DNA of 64,000 nucleotides, taken from Paracoccaceae bacterium (GTDB lineage: Bacteria > Pseudomonadota > Alphaproteobacteria > Rhodobacterales > Rhodobacteraceae). The stretch lies in the NCBI GenBank assembly GCA_024304985.1, contig JAMWZC010000009.1, positions 124,001 through 188,000 of the forward strand, written 5' to 3'. Position numbers and translations under genes: made by a program. Below are positions 1 to 8,007 of this stretch, one piece after another. The number at the start of each line of letters is the position of its first letter. Positions within the stretch are counted from its first letter, which is position 1. The notes beneath the pieces are model-generated. The model saw nothing but the letters and a program-made list of their open reading frames with translations, made no database searches and was not told where the DNA came from.

Positions 1-902
1 CCAAGATCGGGCTCGTCGCCCCCACGGATGCCACCGTCCTCATCACGGGCGAGGCGGGCACAGGCAAGGCACTGGTCGCCACGGCCATTCACAGCGACAG
101 TCCGCGCCGCCGCCGTCCGCTGATCCATTTCAAATGTGGCGCCGTCACCGCCGACGCGACCGAGGCGGAACTTTTCGGTCAGATGCGCGGCGCCTTTCCG
201 GGCGCCCTGCGCGACAAGCCCGGCAAGCTGGAACTGGCGCATGGCGGCACGCTGTTTCTGGACGATGTCTCGGAGCTGCCGCTGGAACAACAGGGCCGCC
301 TGCTGCATGCCCTGCAAGCGGGCGAGGTCACGCGCCTTGGCGACACACGCACCCGCCAGATCGACATCCGCGTCATCGCCGCCACAACCAAGAACCTTGA
401 ACACGAGGTCGCCGCAGGCCGCATGCGCGAGGATCTCTGGCTGTTCCTGAATGTCTTTCCGGTCACCTGCACCCCCCTGCGCGACCGACGCGACGATATC
501 CCCGAACTGGCGGCGCATCTTCTGGACATCGCCTGCAAACGAATGAACCGTCCACGCACGGTGATCACCGAACGGATGATGGAAAGGCTTTGTGCCTATC
601 CCTGGCCCGGCAATGTCCGCGAGCTGAAGAACGTCATCGAACGCGCCGCGATCCTGTCCACGGGCGGCAAGCTGATGGTGGAACTGGGCACCGACACGCC
701 CGTGCGCGGATCGTCGGCCCAAACGATCCGGACCGAAGCCGAAATCCAGCAGGCGATCCGCGACAATATCGTGGCCTGCCTGCGCGAGACGAACGGCAAG
801 GTCTCCGGCCCCGACGGCGCTGCCGCATTGCTGGGCGTGCAGCCGACGACGCTTTATTCCCGTATCCGCAAATTCAGGATCAGCGCGCGCGAGATTGGCT
901 GA
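1..902 (+). CDS. sigma-54-type AAA+ transcriptional activator, 5' end outside window
   Basis: The frame is open from base 3, so the N-terminal sensory domain is missing from the window. What remains is the AAA+ domain of a bacterial enhancer-binding protein: Walker A GEAGTGKA (visible residues 16-23), an L1 loop written GAFPGA (63-68), Walker B LFLDDV (84-89) and the WPGNVREL segment. A Fis-type helix-turn-helix follows at the C-terminus (GAAALLGVQPTTLYSRI). Family members remodel sigma-54 RNA polymerase using ATP. Three motifs are off consensus: the L1 loop has Pro where GAFTGA has Thr, Walker B has DD instead of DE, and Walker A ends KA instead of KE. The Thr contacts sigma-54, so this protein may activate poorly or work with another holoenzyme. 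The target is unknown; the downstream dadA is a candidate only by position. Confidence 0.85.
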   Translation, partial: KIGLVAPTDATVLITGEAGTGKALVATAIHSDSPRRRRPLIHFKCGAVTADATEAELFGQMRGAFPGALRDKPGKLELAHGGTLFLDDVSELPLEQQGRLLHALQAGEVTRLGDTRTRQIDIRVIAATTKNLEHEVAAGRMREDLWLFLNVFPVTCTPLRDRRDDIPELAAHLLDIACKRMNRPRTVITERMMERLCAYPWPGNVRELKNVIERAAILSTGGKLMVELGTDTPVRGSSAQTIRTEAEIQQAIRDNIVACLRETNGKVSGPDGAAALLGVQPTTLYSRIRKFRISAREIG

Positions 903-1123
903 ACACCCAAACGCGCTGCGGGCAAATCGTCGTCAAGTCGGCCAAATGACCGGCAATCATTCACTCTCTGAATGGAATGACAATTTTTTCTTCGATAAAC
1001 TTAGCTTTTTTCAGCAGTTTCTTCCAAAAACAGATGTCTGATACATCACAATTGCCAGAACATTCGCGGGCACAAGCGATACACATCGCCACATTCGTTT
1101 GTCCCATCTGAAAGGGGTCTGGC

Positions 1124-2428
1124 ATGAAGGTCGTGGTTCTGGGTTCCGGCGTCATCGGCGTCACTTCCGCGTGGTATCTGGCGCAGGCGGGGCATGAGGT
1201 GACGGTGATCGACCGTCAGCCTGCAGCAGCACTGGAAACCTCCTTCGCCAACGCGGGCGAGATCAGCCCCGGCTATTCCTCGCCATGGGCCGCGCCCGGT
1301 ATTCCGCTCAAGGCGCTGAAATGGATGTTCATGGAACATGCGCCGTTGATCATCCAGCCCAAGATGGACATGGCCAAGCTGCGCTGGATGGCGCAGATGC
1401 TGGGCAATTGCACCACCGCCGCTTATGCGGTGAACAAGGCGCGCATGGTGCGACTGGCCGAATACTCCCGCGATTGCCTGACCGATCTGCGCGCCGAGAC
1501 GGGCTTGCATTTCGATGAACGCCAGCAGGGCACGCTGCAAATGTTCCGCACGCAGCAACAGATGGACGCCGCTGCCAAGGATATCGAAGTGCTGCGCGCC
1601 GGTGGCGTCGCCTTTGAATTGCTGGACCGTGCCGGATGCCTGGCCGCGGAACCCGGCCTGCGCGGATCGGCCGACCGGATCGTCGGAGGTTTGCGCCTGC
1701 CGGGGGACGAGACCGGCGATTGCTTCAAATTTACCCAAGGGCTGGCCGCACGCGCGGCTGCGATAGGCGTGACCTTCTGCCATGGGATATCCATCGACCG
1801 GCTGAACATGACAGGTGGAAGGATCGCATCCGTGACCACCTCGATGGGGGATGTGACCGCAGATTCCTTCGTGCTGGCCCTCGGCAGCTATTCCCCCGCC
1901 TTGGTGGCACCCTTGGGGATGCGCCTGCCTGTTTATCCGGTGAAGGGTTATTCCATCACCCTGCCCATCATCGACGAAGCCCGCGCGCCCCTGTCGACCG
2001 TCATGGACGAGACACACAAGATCGCCATCACCCGACTGGGCGATCGCATCCGCGTGGGCGGCATGGCGGAACTGGCCGGGTTTGACCTGTCCCTGTCCGA
2101 GAAACGCAAGCGCACCCTCCTCCACTCTGTCGAGGACCTGTTCGGCGGCGCGGGAGACACCCGCCAGACCAGCTTCTGGACTGGCCTGCGCCCGATGACC
2201 CCCGATGGCACGCCGGTCGTGGGACGAACCCCCGTGGCCAACCTTTTCATGAATACCGGCCACGGCACGCTGGGCTGGACGATGGCCGCAGGATCGGGCC
2301 GCGTGCTGGCGGATATCGTGTCAGGGCGCGCGACACAGATCGACAGCAGCGATCTGGGCTTTGACCGTTATCAGGGCCGCGGGATCGGCCTGAAGCCGAC
2401 CGGCCAGATGCGCCCGGCCTTGGGCTGA
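1124..2428 (+). CDS. dadA: D-amino acid dehydrogenase (FAD-dependent)
   Basis: A 434-residue protein of the DadA family. It oxidatively deaminates D-amino acids to 2-oxo acids and passes electrons to the respiratory chain at the inner membrane. The N-terminus is an FAD dinucleotide fold ([14 protein letters not shown], residues 3-16). It is followed by the DadA-type stretch around [17 protein letters not shown] and a C-terminal FAD-binding tail ([19 protein letters not shown]). Length is typical for the family. The ATG follows an AAAGGGG ribosome-binding site about 6 nt upstream. It stands alone: no alanine racemase is next to it. The 221 bp upstream (903-1123) are AT-rich near 960-1060 and probably hold the promoter; no -24/-12 element was recognised there. 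Confidence 0.9.
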   Translation: MKVVVLGSGVIGVTSAWYLAQAGHEVTVIDRQPAAALETSFANAGEISPGYSSPWAAPGIPLKALKWMFMEHAPLIIQPKMDMAKLRWMAQMLGNCTTAAYAVNKARMVRLAEYSRDCLTDLRAETGLHFDERQQGTLQMFRTQQQMDAAAKDIEVLRAGGVAFELLDRAGCLAAEPGLRGSADRIVGGLRLPGDETGDCFKFTQGLAARAAAIGVTFCHGISIDRLNMTGGRIASVTTSMGDVTADSFVLALGSYSPALVAPLGMRLPVYPVKGYSITLPIIDEARAPLSTVMDETHKIAITRLGDRIRVGGMAELAGFDLSLSEKRKRTLLHSVEDLFGGAGDTRQTSFWTGLRPMTPDGTPVVGRTPVANLFMNTGHGTLGWTMAAGSGRVLADIVSGRATQIDSSDLGFDRYQGRGIGLKPTGQMRPALG

Positions 2429-2451
2429 CACAGCCGCCGCAGACATAAACA

Positions 2452-2480
2452 GCAGGCATCACGGACAATGCCTGCCGTTT
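2452..2480 (+). terminator. hairpin terminator after dadA
   Basis: A perfect 8-bp stem GCAGGCAT (2452-2459) and ATGCCTGC (2468-2475) with an 8-nt loop, followed by CGTTT. It lies 24 bp after the dadA stop. The T-run is short. Confidence 0.55.
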
Positions 2481-2532
2481 CCCCATGTCTGTCTCGAAAA
2501 AGGAAACTGATCCGGAGTCATTCTCGCCCCGT

Positions 2533-2565
2533 AATGATCAATCATTGCGTTACTTTATCGCAATG
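2533..2565 (+). promoter_or_regulatory. overlapping palindromes in the fasciclin gene leader
   Basis: AATGAT, 2 nt, ATCATT at 2533-2546 overlaps CATTGCG (2543-2549) pairing with CGCAATG (2559-2565). They end about 20 bp before the fasciclin start codon, so they could be an operator or an mRNA leader hairpin. No known motif was recognised. Confidence 0.3.
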
Positions 2566-2587
2566 CTCACACAACCGGGAGATTAGA

Positions 2588-3112
2588 ATGAGCACTTTCA
2601 CGACCAACACGATCACGGGGATCAGCCGCCGCACCCTGTTCAAGACCGGCGCCGCCGCCGCATTTGCCGCGACCCTTGTGGCCTGCGCGCCCACCATGTC
2701 CGAGCCCGATGTCGTCGACATTCTGGCCAGCAATGACCAGTTCAGCACCCTCGTCGCCGCCGTGGGGGCCGCCGGTCTGGCCGAGACGCTGAAGGGCGAC
2801 GGCCCCTTCACCATCTTCGCCCCGACCAATGCCGCTTTCGCCGCGCTGCCCGCAGGCACGGTGGAAAGCCTGCTGCTGCCGGAAAACAAGGACACGCTCG
2901 TGTCGATCCTGACCTATCACGTCGTCCCCGACGCTGTGACCTCGGATCAATTGGCCGGGCAGCGCCTTGATGTGGAAACCGTTCAGGGCCAGACCGTGCA
3001 CATCAACGCCACCAACGGTGTGCGCGTGAACCGTGCCAACGTCACGCAAGCCGACATCATCGGCTCGAACGGCGTGATCCACCGCATCGACAGCGTGCTG
3101 CTGCCCAAATAA
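2588..3112 (+). CDS. fasciclin (FAS1) domain lipoprotein, Tat-type signal
   Basis: A 174-residue exported protein. Residues 12-35 carry a twin-arginine-like motif (SRRTLFK), a hydrophobic stretch and a lipobox ending LVAC, so it is probably a Tat-exported lipoprotein. One FAS1 domain follows (about residues 40-174), with the conserved TIFAPTNAAFAAL and YHVVPD blocks and the terminal NGVIHRIDSVLLP. FAS1 domains mediate adhesion or matrix interactions; the partner here is unknown. An upstream in-frame start at 2468 would add about 40 residues before the signal. The ATG at 2588 is preferred because a GGGAGA sequence precedes it and the twin arginines then sit near the N-terminus. It is monocistronic, with a terminator downstream. 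Confidence 0.88.
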   Translation: MSTFTTNTITGISRRTLFKTGAAAAFAATLVACAPTMSEPDVVDILASNDQFSTLVAAVGAAGLAETLKGDGPFTIFAPTNAAFAALPAGTVESLLLPENKDTLVSILTYHVVPDAVTSDQLAGQRLDVETVQGQTVHINATNGVRVNRANVTQADIIGSNGVIHRIDSVLLPK

Positions 3113-3137
3113 GCCCGATCCGGCTGCACACCGGACC

Positions 3138-3166
3138 AAAGGGGCAGGCAGGGTCTGCCCCTTTTC
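3138..3166 (+). terminator. rho-independent terminator after fasciclin gene
   Basis: GGGGCAG (3141-3147) pairs with CTGCCCC (3155-3161), flanked by AAA on the left and TTTTC on the right. It lies 26 bp after the stop codon. Confidence 0.85.
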
Positions 3167-3230
3167 TTGATGCCTCGCCCTCCTGCCAGGGATCTGGCCA
3201 GACCACAGGGATGCGCCGAGGTCTTCGCGC

Positions 3231-3264
3231 ATGCGAAAAGGGCGCGTGCCATGGGCCACGCGCC
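3231..3264 (-). terminator. terminator for the VPEID-CTERM gene (probably bidirectional)
   Basis: GGCGCGTG (3241-3248) pairs with CACGCGCC (3257-3264). On the minus strand the stem is followed by CTTTTCG; on the plus strand by TTATT. It lies between the convergent fasciclin and VPEID genes. Confidence 0.75.
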
Positions 3265-3298
3265 TTATTCTGCTCCCCCAAACGTCAGCAGCCTGAAA

Positions 3299-3616
3299 TC
3301 AGGCTTTCTGACGGCGGTTGCGCTCCCACATGAAAGCGACGATCGCCAGAACGGCGGCCATCGCCAGCAGGCCGGTCGATGCGTCGATTTCGGGAACGCT
3401 GGCCACGTTGCCGGACACCGGAGCGTCGCTGCCGGGAATGGTCGAACCAGAGGTCGACAGATTGGACGACCCTTGGCCGCCATGGCTGCCATACTCACCC
3501 GGACGACCCGAACGGCCACCCATGGCGAAAACGGTTGCGGTCGACATTGCAAATGCAGTTGCGGATGCCAGTGCCGTTGATGCAAGCTTGAATACGGTCA
3601 CGTTACGGTTCCTCAT
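3299..3616 (-). CDS. VPEID-CTERM sorting-signal protein
   Basis: A 105-residue exported protein. The N-terminus is a signal peptide (hydrophobic, about residues 8-32). A low-complexity Gly/Ser/Thr stretch follows (33-72). The C-terminus has VPEID at 74-78, a single transmembrane helix (about 82-96) and a basic tail ERNRRQK. This tripartite C-terminus is the VPEID-CTERM signal, which is recognised and processed by exosortase E (XrtE) in Rhodobacteraceae. The mature product would be a short Gly/Ser-rich surface or secreted peptide. An upstream start at 3676 would put 20 extra residues before the signal peptide; 3616 is preferred. No exosortase gene is in the window, so the processing enzyme must be elsewhere. 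It is transcribed alone. Confidence 0.85.
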   Translation of the reverse strand: MRNRNVTVFKLASTALASATAFAMSTATVFAMGGRSGRPGEYGSHGGQGSSNLSTSGSTIPGSDAPVSGNVASVPEIDASTGLLAMAAVLAIVAFMWERNRRQKA

Positions 3617-4120
3617 TGAAAATTTTCCACCAAATGGCACAAGGCCACTCACGACGAAACAGATCACTCGGAACACAAATCCTAGTAATATACCTTAGAG
3701 AGTTTTCCCAAGCTGCGCCAATGAAAAAACACCGAATTGCCATATTTAATAGGCTGTTTTTGGAAACAATGACACAAGTCTCGCCCAAAATATGATCAAT
3801 CTGTGGCTAAAACTTTGCCTCCCACCACAATGGGTGCCTTCTGTTCTATCTTGGGTTGTCCACCACCGAATCCCCATCGCGTGATGATCTCACCCTATTC
3901 GCTGACGGCCCGGCCCATCCCTCGAAACAACTGAATGTCAGCCCGCGCCGCGACTCCACCCTACGGGCATTGCCCCCGCAAAACCCATGCAAACCCTCGC
4001 ATACGGCCGGGCAAAGGGCGGATAATGTCCGAACTTGGTTGACGTCCCCCCCTCCAGAGTGTTTTTTTCGCCCACCATCTGCGCAAAGAACGCACTCACA
4101 ACCGGGAGAGAGAGAACACC
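3617..4120. promoter_or_regulatory. 504-bp intergenic region, divergent promoters
   Basis: No gene supported. The left half (about 3650-3850) is clearly AT-rich for this genome and should hold the promoter of the minus-strand VPEID gene. The right half leads to the TAXI transporter gene. A weak stem (GCC...GGC, 3739-3754) followed by TGTTTTTGG is the only terminator-like element. A short open frame starting at 3856 has no ribosome-binding site and runs into the transporter gene out of frame. Confidence 0.5.
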
Positions 4121-5077
4121 ATGAAACAACTGCTCATTGCAGCCGCGGCAGCACTGGCCATCGCGCCCATGGCGCAGGCCCAGGAACTGTCCATCGCCAC
4201 TGGCGGTACGGGCGGCGTCTACTATCCCTATGGCGGCGGTCTGGCCGAAGTCATCAACAATCACGTCGAAGGCTACTCGGCCAGCGTCGAAGTCACCGGC
4301 GCCTCGGTCGAGAACATGGCCCTCATCCAGCGCGGCGACAGCGATATCGCGCTGGCCCTGGCGGACACTGTCTATCAGGCTTTCACCGGCACCGGTGCGT
4401 TTGACGGCAAGCAGATCGCCGAAGCGCGTGCGCTGGCCTCGATCTATCCGAACGCGGTGCAACTGGTCACGCTGGCTGACAGCGGGATCACCAGCCTTGA
4501 GGACCTGCGCGGCAAGCGTGTGTCCGTTGGCGCACCCGGGTCGGGCACCGAACTCAGCGCCCAGATCATTCTGGCCGCCAATGGCATCACCTACGATGAT
4601 TTCGAGCCGCAGCGCCTGAACTTCAACGAAACCGCCGATGCGATCCGTGACGGTGACATCGTCGCAGGGTTCTGGAGCGTGGGCCCGCCCACCTCCTCGA
4701 TCATGAACCTTGCCGCAACCCGCGAGATCCGCATCGTCGGTCTGACCGATGATCAGATCGCCAAGGCGCGCGAGGCAGAACCGACCTTCGCCCCCTATAC
4801 GCTGCGTGCCGAGATGTATGACGGGATGGCCGAGGCGGTGACGACCATCTCGACTCCGAACGTTCTGGTGGTGCATGCCGATATGGACGAAGAACTGGCC
4901 TACAACATCACCAAGGCGATGTTCGAGAACGTGGCAGAACTGATCGCGATCCATCCCGCGGCCAATGACACGACCATCGAATTCACCGTGGACTCCACAC
5001 CGATCCCCTTCCACCCCGGCGCCCTGCGCTATCTGGAAGAAGTCGGCGCGGCCGTTCAGGATCACCAGCGTCCGTGA
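4121..5077 (+). CDS. TAXI family TRAP transporter solute-binding protein (system 1)
   Basis: A 318-residue periplasmic binding protein of the TAXI type. A cleavable signal peptide occupies about residues 1-20 (AAAALAIAPMAQAQ). It is followed by the family hallmark IATGGTGGVYYPYGG, which gives TAXI proteins their name, and the LRGKRVSVGAPGSGTE ligand loop. It captures a carboxylate substrate and delivers it to the fused permease at 5617. The ATG follows GGGAGAGAGAG. The stop codon overlaps the start of the DUF1850 gene, so translation is probably coupled. The substrate cannot be read from the sequence. Confidence 0.92.
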   Translation: MKQLLIAAAAALAIAPMAQAQELSIATGGTGGVYYPYGGGLAEVINNHVEGYSASVEVTGASVENMALIQRGDSDIALALADTVYQAFTGTGAFDGKQIAEARALASIYPNAVQLVTLADSGITSLEDLRGKRVSVGAPGSGTELSAQIILAANGITYDDFEPQRLNFNETADAIRDGDIVAGFWSVGPPTSSIMNLAATREIRIVGLTDDQIAKAREAEPTFAPYTLRAEMYDGMAEAVTTISTPNVLVVHADMDEELAYNITKAMFENVAELIAIHPAANDTTIEFTVDSTPIPFHPGALRYLEEVGAAVQDHQRP

Positions 5078-5559
5078 TCCCTATTTGGAAAGGGCGGTCC
5101 TTGCGGGCCGCCCTTTTTGCCTGCCTGGCGCTGGCCGGTTCTCCCCTCTGGGCACAAAGCAAGCTTGTTGTGGAAACCCCGGCAGGGCTGACGATCGGCG
5201 TGTTGGACTTCGCCCCCGGGCAAGAGATCTGCCTGACCTGGGCGCATTCCGTCACTGGTGGCCGGGTGGCCGATTGCTTCGAGAACAGGTCTGGAACCAT
5301 GGTGCTGTCGCGGTCCTATCTGCATGATTTCGCAGCCGGTCTGGGCGAAATTGCCGGGCGTGGAACCCTCAGGACCGCCGCGACAGGCGGCTACTGGATC
5401 GACGGGATCAACGAACCGATCCCCGACAACACGCTGCGCCTCAGGGTGGGCGCGCCGCGCGTGGGACATGTTCTGACCGATGGCACCCGGCGACTGAATC
5501 TCAGCGCGCGGGCCGCAGGGGCCAGCGTGCGTCTACGGCTCAGGCCTGAGTCTCCCTGA
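5074..5559 (+). CDS. DUF1850 domain protein of the TAXI-TRAP operon
   Basis: A 161-residue predicted exported protein. The GTG start overlaps the TGA of the binding-protein gene (GTGA). A signal peptide follows (RAALFACLALAGSPLWAQ, about residues 10-27). The rest is the DUF1850 domain, with the blocks CLTWAHSVTGG and GYWIDGI. DUF1850 proteins are regularly encoded between TAXI binding proteins and fused TRAP permeases; their function is unknown. A strong stem-loop with a T-run lies inside the first 15 codons. A TTG at 5101 inside that hairpin is an alternative start that would still leave most of the signal peptide. The second TAXI system in this window lacks this gene. Confidence 0.8.
   Translation: MIPIWKGRSLRAALFACLALAGSPLWAQSKLVVETPAGLTIGVLDFAPGQEICLTWAHSVTGGRVADCFENRSGTMVLSRSYLHDFAAGLGEIAGRGTLRTAATGGYWIDGINEPIPDNTLRLRVGAPRVGHVLTDGTRRLNLSARAAGASVRLRLRPESP
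5089..5118 (+). terminator. intra-operon terminator/attenuator inside the DUF1850 coding start
   Basis: AAAGGGCGG (5089-5097) pairs with CCGCCCTTT (5108-5116), followed by further T. It is 11 bp past the end of the binding-protein gene but within the next reading frame. Partial termination here would make binding protein exceed permease. Confidence 0.75.
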
Positions 5560-5560
5560 C

Positions 5561-5582
5561 AGGGGCCCCACGGCCCCTTTTC
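5561..5582 (+). terminator. second intra-operon hairpin, before the TRAP permease
   Basis: AGGGGCC (5561-5567) pairs with GGCCCCT (5572-5578), loop CCAC, followed by TTT. It starts 2 bp after the DUF1850 stop and ends 35 bp before the permease start. Confidence 0.6.
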
Positions 5583-5616
5583 ATCTTATTCTTCACCCCG
5601 ACAGGATGATAGCATC

Positions 5617-7644
5617 ATGACCGACAGGACCCAGCAGACCGCCATTCCCGAGGCCGTGCAGCCCGCCAGCCTGTCGGACCGCATCCAGCCGCGCCCGATC
5701 CTGTGGGTCATCACGCTGGTCGCCATCGCGATGTCCCTGTTCCAGATGTATACCGCCGGGATTGAGCCGATGGGCCTGTTCTATCAGCGTTCGGCGCATC
5801 TGGGTTTCATCCTGTTTCTGGCGTTTCTGATCTTTCCCATCACGGGTTCGTCCCGTCCCCGTGGCACCATCGGCTGGATCGTGGATGCCGTCTTTCTGAC
5901 GGCGGCCTTCCTCAGCGGGTTCTATATCTTCTATTTCCTTGACGACATCATCGACCGCGCGGGCTGGTGGTCGCAGACCGATATCATCATGGGGATCATC
6001 GCCACCATCGCCGTGCTCGAGGCCAGCCGCCGTGTCGTGGGTCTGGGCATGACCATCATCGGTCTGATCGCCATCGCCTATGCGCTGGCCGGCCCGCGCG
6101 GCGCGCTGCCGTGGCTGGGCGAGTGGATGCCGGGGATCCTGTCACACCGCGGGGCCAGCCTCGACCGTCTGGTGGGACAGCTCTATCTGGGCCAGGAAGG
6201 CATCTTCGGCCTGCCGCTGGGTGTGGCCGCGACCTATGTTTTCATGTTCGTGCTGTTCGGCGCCTTTCTGGAAGTCACCGGCGCGGGCAAGTTCTTCATT
6301 GATCTGGCCTTCGCCGCCACGGGGCGCAAGCCGGGCGGCCCCGCCAAGGCCGCCGTCATCGCCTCGGCGGGAATGGGCTCCATATCCGGCTCGGCCATCG
6401 CGAATGTGGTGACGACGGGGGCGTTCACCATCCCGCTGATGAAGAAGCTGGGCTATAAGCCCAAGGAAGCGGGCGGGATAGAGGCCGCTGCCTCGACCGG
6501 CGGGCAGATCACCCCGCCGCTGATGGGGGCCGGTGCGTTCCTGATGTCCGAGTATACGAACGTGCCCTATATCGACATCGTCATGGTCTCGATCTTTCCG
6601 GCCATCCTCTATCTGGGCACGGTCTATCTGTTCGTGCACCTGGTGGCGATGAAGGCAGGCATGAAGGGCATGTCCGCATCCGAATTGCCCGTGGTGCGCC
6701 ATGTGCTGGCTGCGGGCTGGCAGTTCATCGTGCCGCTCGTGGTGCTGATCTATCTGCTGGTCAACAATATCTCGCCTACACGCGTGGGGTTCTGGGCGAT
6801 CATCTCGGTCATAGCGGTCACGGCGTTGCGGGCGGGCTTTACCCTGATCGTGCTGGACCCGAAGAACGGCCATCCCCTGACCCTCGACCGGCTGCGGGAC
6901 GCGATCATCGGCGGGTTGCGTCTGATGGGACAGGCGCTGGAGCTGGGCGCGCGGAATGCGGTGGCGGTGAGCGTGGCCTGCGCTGTGGCGGGCATCATCG
7001 TGGGTGTCGTCGGATTGACCGGGCTGGGGCTCAAGTTCTCGTCCATGATGATCTCGCTCTCGGGCGGGAACCTTGCGCTGGCGCTGATCTTCGTGCTGCT
7101 GGCAAGCCTGATCCTTGGCATGGGTCTGCCTGTAACCGCCGCCTATATCGTGCTGATCGTGCTTGTGGGGCCTGCGCTGAACCAGGATTTCGGCATTCCG
7201 CTGCTGATCGCGCATCTGGTGGTCTTCTGGTATTCGCAGGACAGCAACGTGACGCCGCCCATTGCGCTGGCCGGGTTTGCGGGGGCGGCGATTGCCGGGT
7301 CGAAACCGATGGAGACCAGCATGCAGGCGTGGAAATACGCCAAGGGGCTGTATCTGATCCCCGCCTTCATGGTCTACAACCCCGAGATCATCATGGGTGG
7401 CGAGACCTGGTATGTCATCTGGACCGGTGTGATCGTGGTGATCGGTCTGGTCGGGTTTGCGGCTGCGATCGAGGGATATCTTTTCACATGGATGGACAAG
7501 ATCTCGCGTCTGCTGATCGTGCCGGGGGTCATCATGATCTTCAATCCCGATGAGATCATCGAAGCCTCGGGGGCGGCCTTGGTCTTTGGCCTGATGGTCT
7601 GGAACTGGATCAAGAGCCGCAGGGCCGACGCTGCGACGGCCTGA
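5617..7644 (+). CDS. TRAP transporter fused permease (4TM/12TM), system 1
   Basis: A 675-residue integral membrane protein in which the small DctQ-like and large DctM-like TRAP subunits are one chain, as is usual with TAXI binding proteins. The N-terminal 200 residues carry about four to six helices. The DctM-like part follows, with the conserved blocks GSISGSAIANVVTTG and STGGQITPPLMGAGAF, and later DSNVTPPIALAGFAGAAIAG. It drives sodium- or proton-coupled uptake of the substrate delivered by the 4121 protein. The ATG is preceded by a weak AGGATGAT. It is the last gene of the operon. Confidence 0.93.
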   Translation: MTDRTQQTAIPEAVQPASLSDRIQPRPILWVITLVAIAMSLFQMYTAGIEPMGLFYQRSAHLGFILFLAFLIFPITGSSRPRGTIGWIVDAVFLTAAFLSGFYIFYFLDDIIDRAGWWSQTDIIMGIIATIAVLEASRRVVGLGMTIIGLIAIAYALAGPRGALPWLGEWMPGILSHRGASLDRLVGQLYLGQEGIFGLPLGVAATYVFMFVLFGAFLEVTGAGKFFIDLAFAATGRKPGGPAKAAVIASAGMGSISGSAIANVVTTGAFTIPLMKKLGYKPKEAGGIEAAASTGGQITPPLMGAGAFLMSEYTNVPYIDIVMVSIFPAILYLGTVYLFVHLVAMKAGMKGMSASELPVVRHVLAAGWQFIVPLVVLIYLLVNNISPTRVGFWAIISVIAVTALRAGFTLIVLDPKNGHPLTLDRLRDAIIGGLRLMGQALELGARNAVAVSVACAVAGIIVGVVGLTGLGLKFSSMMISLSGGNLALALIFVLLASLILGMGLPVTAAYIVLIVLVGPALNQDFGIPLLIAHLVVFWYSQDSNVTPPIALAGFAGAAIAGSKPMETSMQAWKYAKGLYLIPAFMVYNPEIIMGGETWYVIWTGVIVVIGLVGFAAAIEGYLFTWMDKISRLLIVPGVIMIFNPDEIIEASGAALVFGLMVWNWIKSRRADAATA

Positions 7645-8007
7645 GATGGCTTGCCCGCCGCCCCCTTGGTTGTCCGGGCCGAGGGAGGGCGATGAGGTGT
7701 GTCCCACCGTGGGACATTTTTCGGTCCGTTTGTTTTCAAAAGGTTAGGCGACGGCGTTAGGGAAATCTTAACATATGTCCGGCCTGTGGCCGTAAGACAG
7801 GGAGAAGTGGGACAGCCAGAAGAGGGAGAAAGTGGGATGACGGATATTGCCACAAATCCGCCCTCAAATCACCAATCCACGCTTTTAACAGTCCATTGTC
7901 GCTGATGTTGCGACAGTGTCCAGAATGACCGTTTCCAGATGTGCGTGAATGACGTTTTCGAGTGCCCTTCGGTCAGCTTGGCGCAATCTTGAAGGGGGCC
8001 TTGGGTC
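7645..8007. promoter_or_regulatory. 363-bp intergenic region upstream of the subtilase gene
   Basis: No convincing gene. It contains the palindrome at 7700-7716 and two direct copies of GGGAGAA(A)GTGGGA (7800-7812 and 7824-7837), all sharing the GTGGGA core. An AT-rich stretch around 7722-7780 may hold the promoter of the subtilase gene. A 68-codon open frame from 7699 has no ribosome-binding site and no recognisable protein. Confidence 0.5.
7700..7716. promoter_or_regulatory. palindrome TGTCCCA-N3-TGGGACA (copy 1)
   Basis: A perfect inverted repeat with 7-bp arms around CCG. The same arms with a different 3-bp centre recur at 50451-50467, and a related GTCCCA/TGGGAC pair with wider spacing occurs at 38803-38831. 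This looks like the binding site of a dimeric regulator; the identity is unknown. Confidence 0.5.

Noticed and set aside
903-1123. A sigma-54 promoter for dadA controlled by the upstream activator
   Set aside because: No convincing GG-N10-GC element in the gap.
7699-7905. A 68-codon open frame upstream of the subtilase gene
   Set aside because: No ribosome-binding site; it is made of the palindrome and GTGGGA repeats, better read as regulatory DNA.
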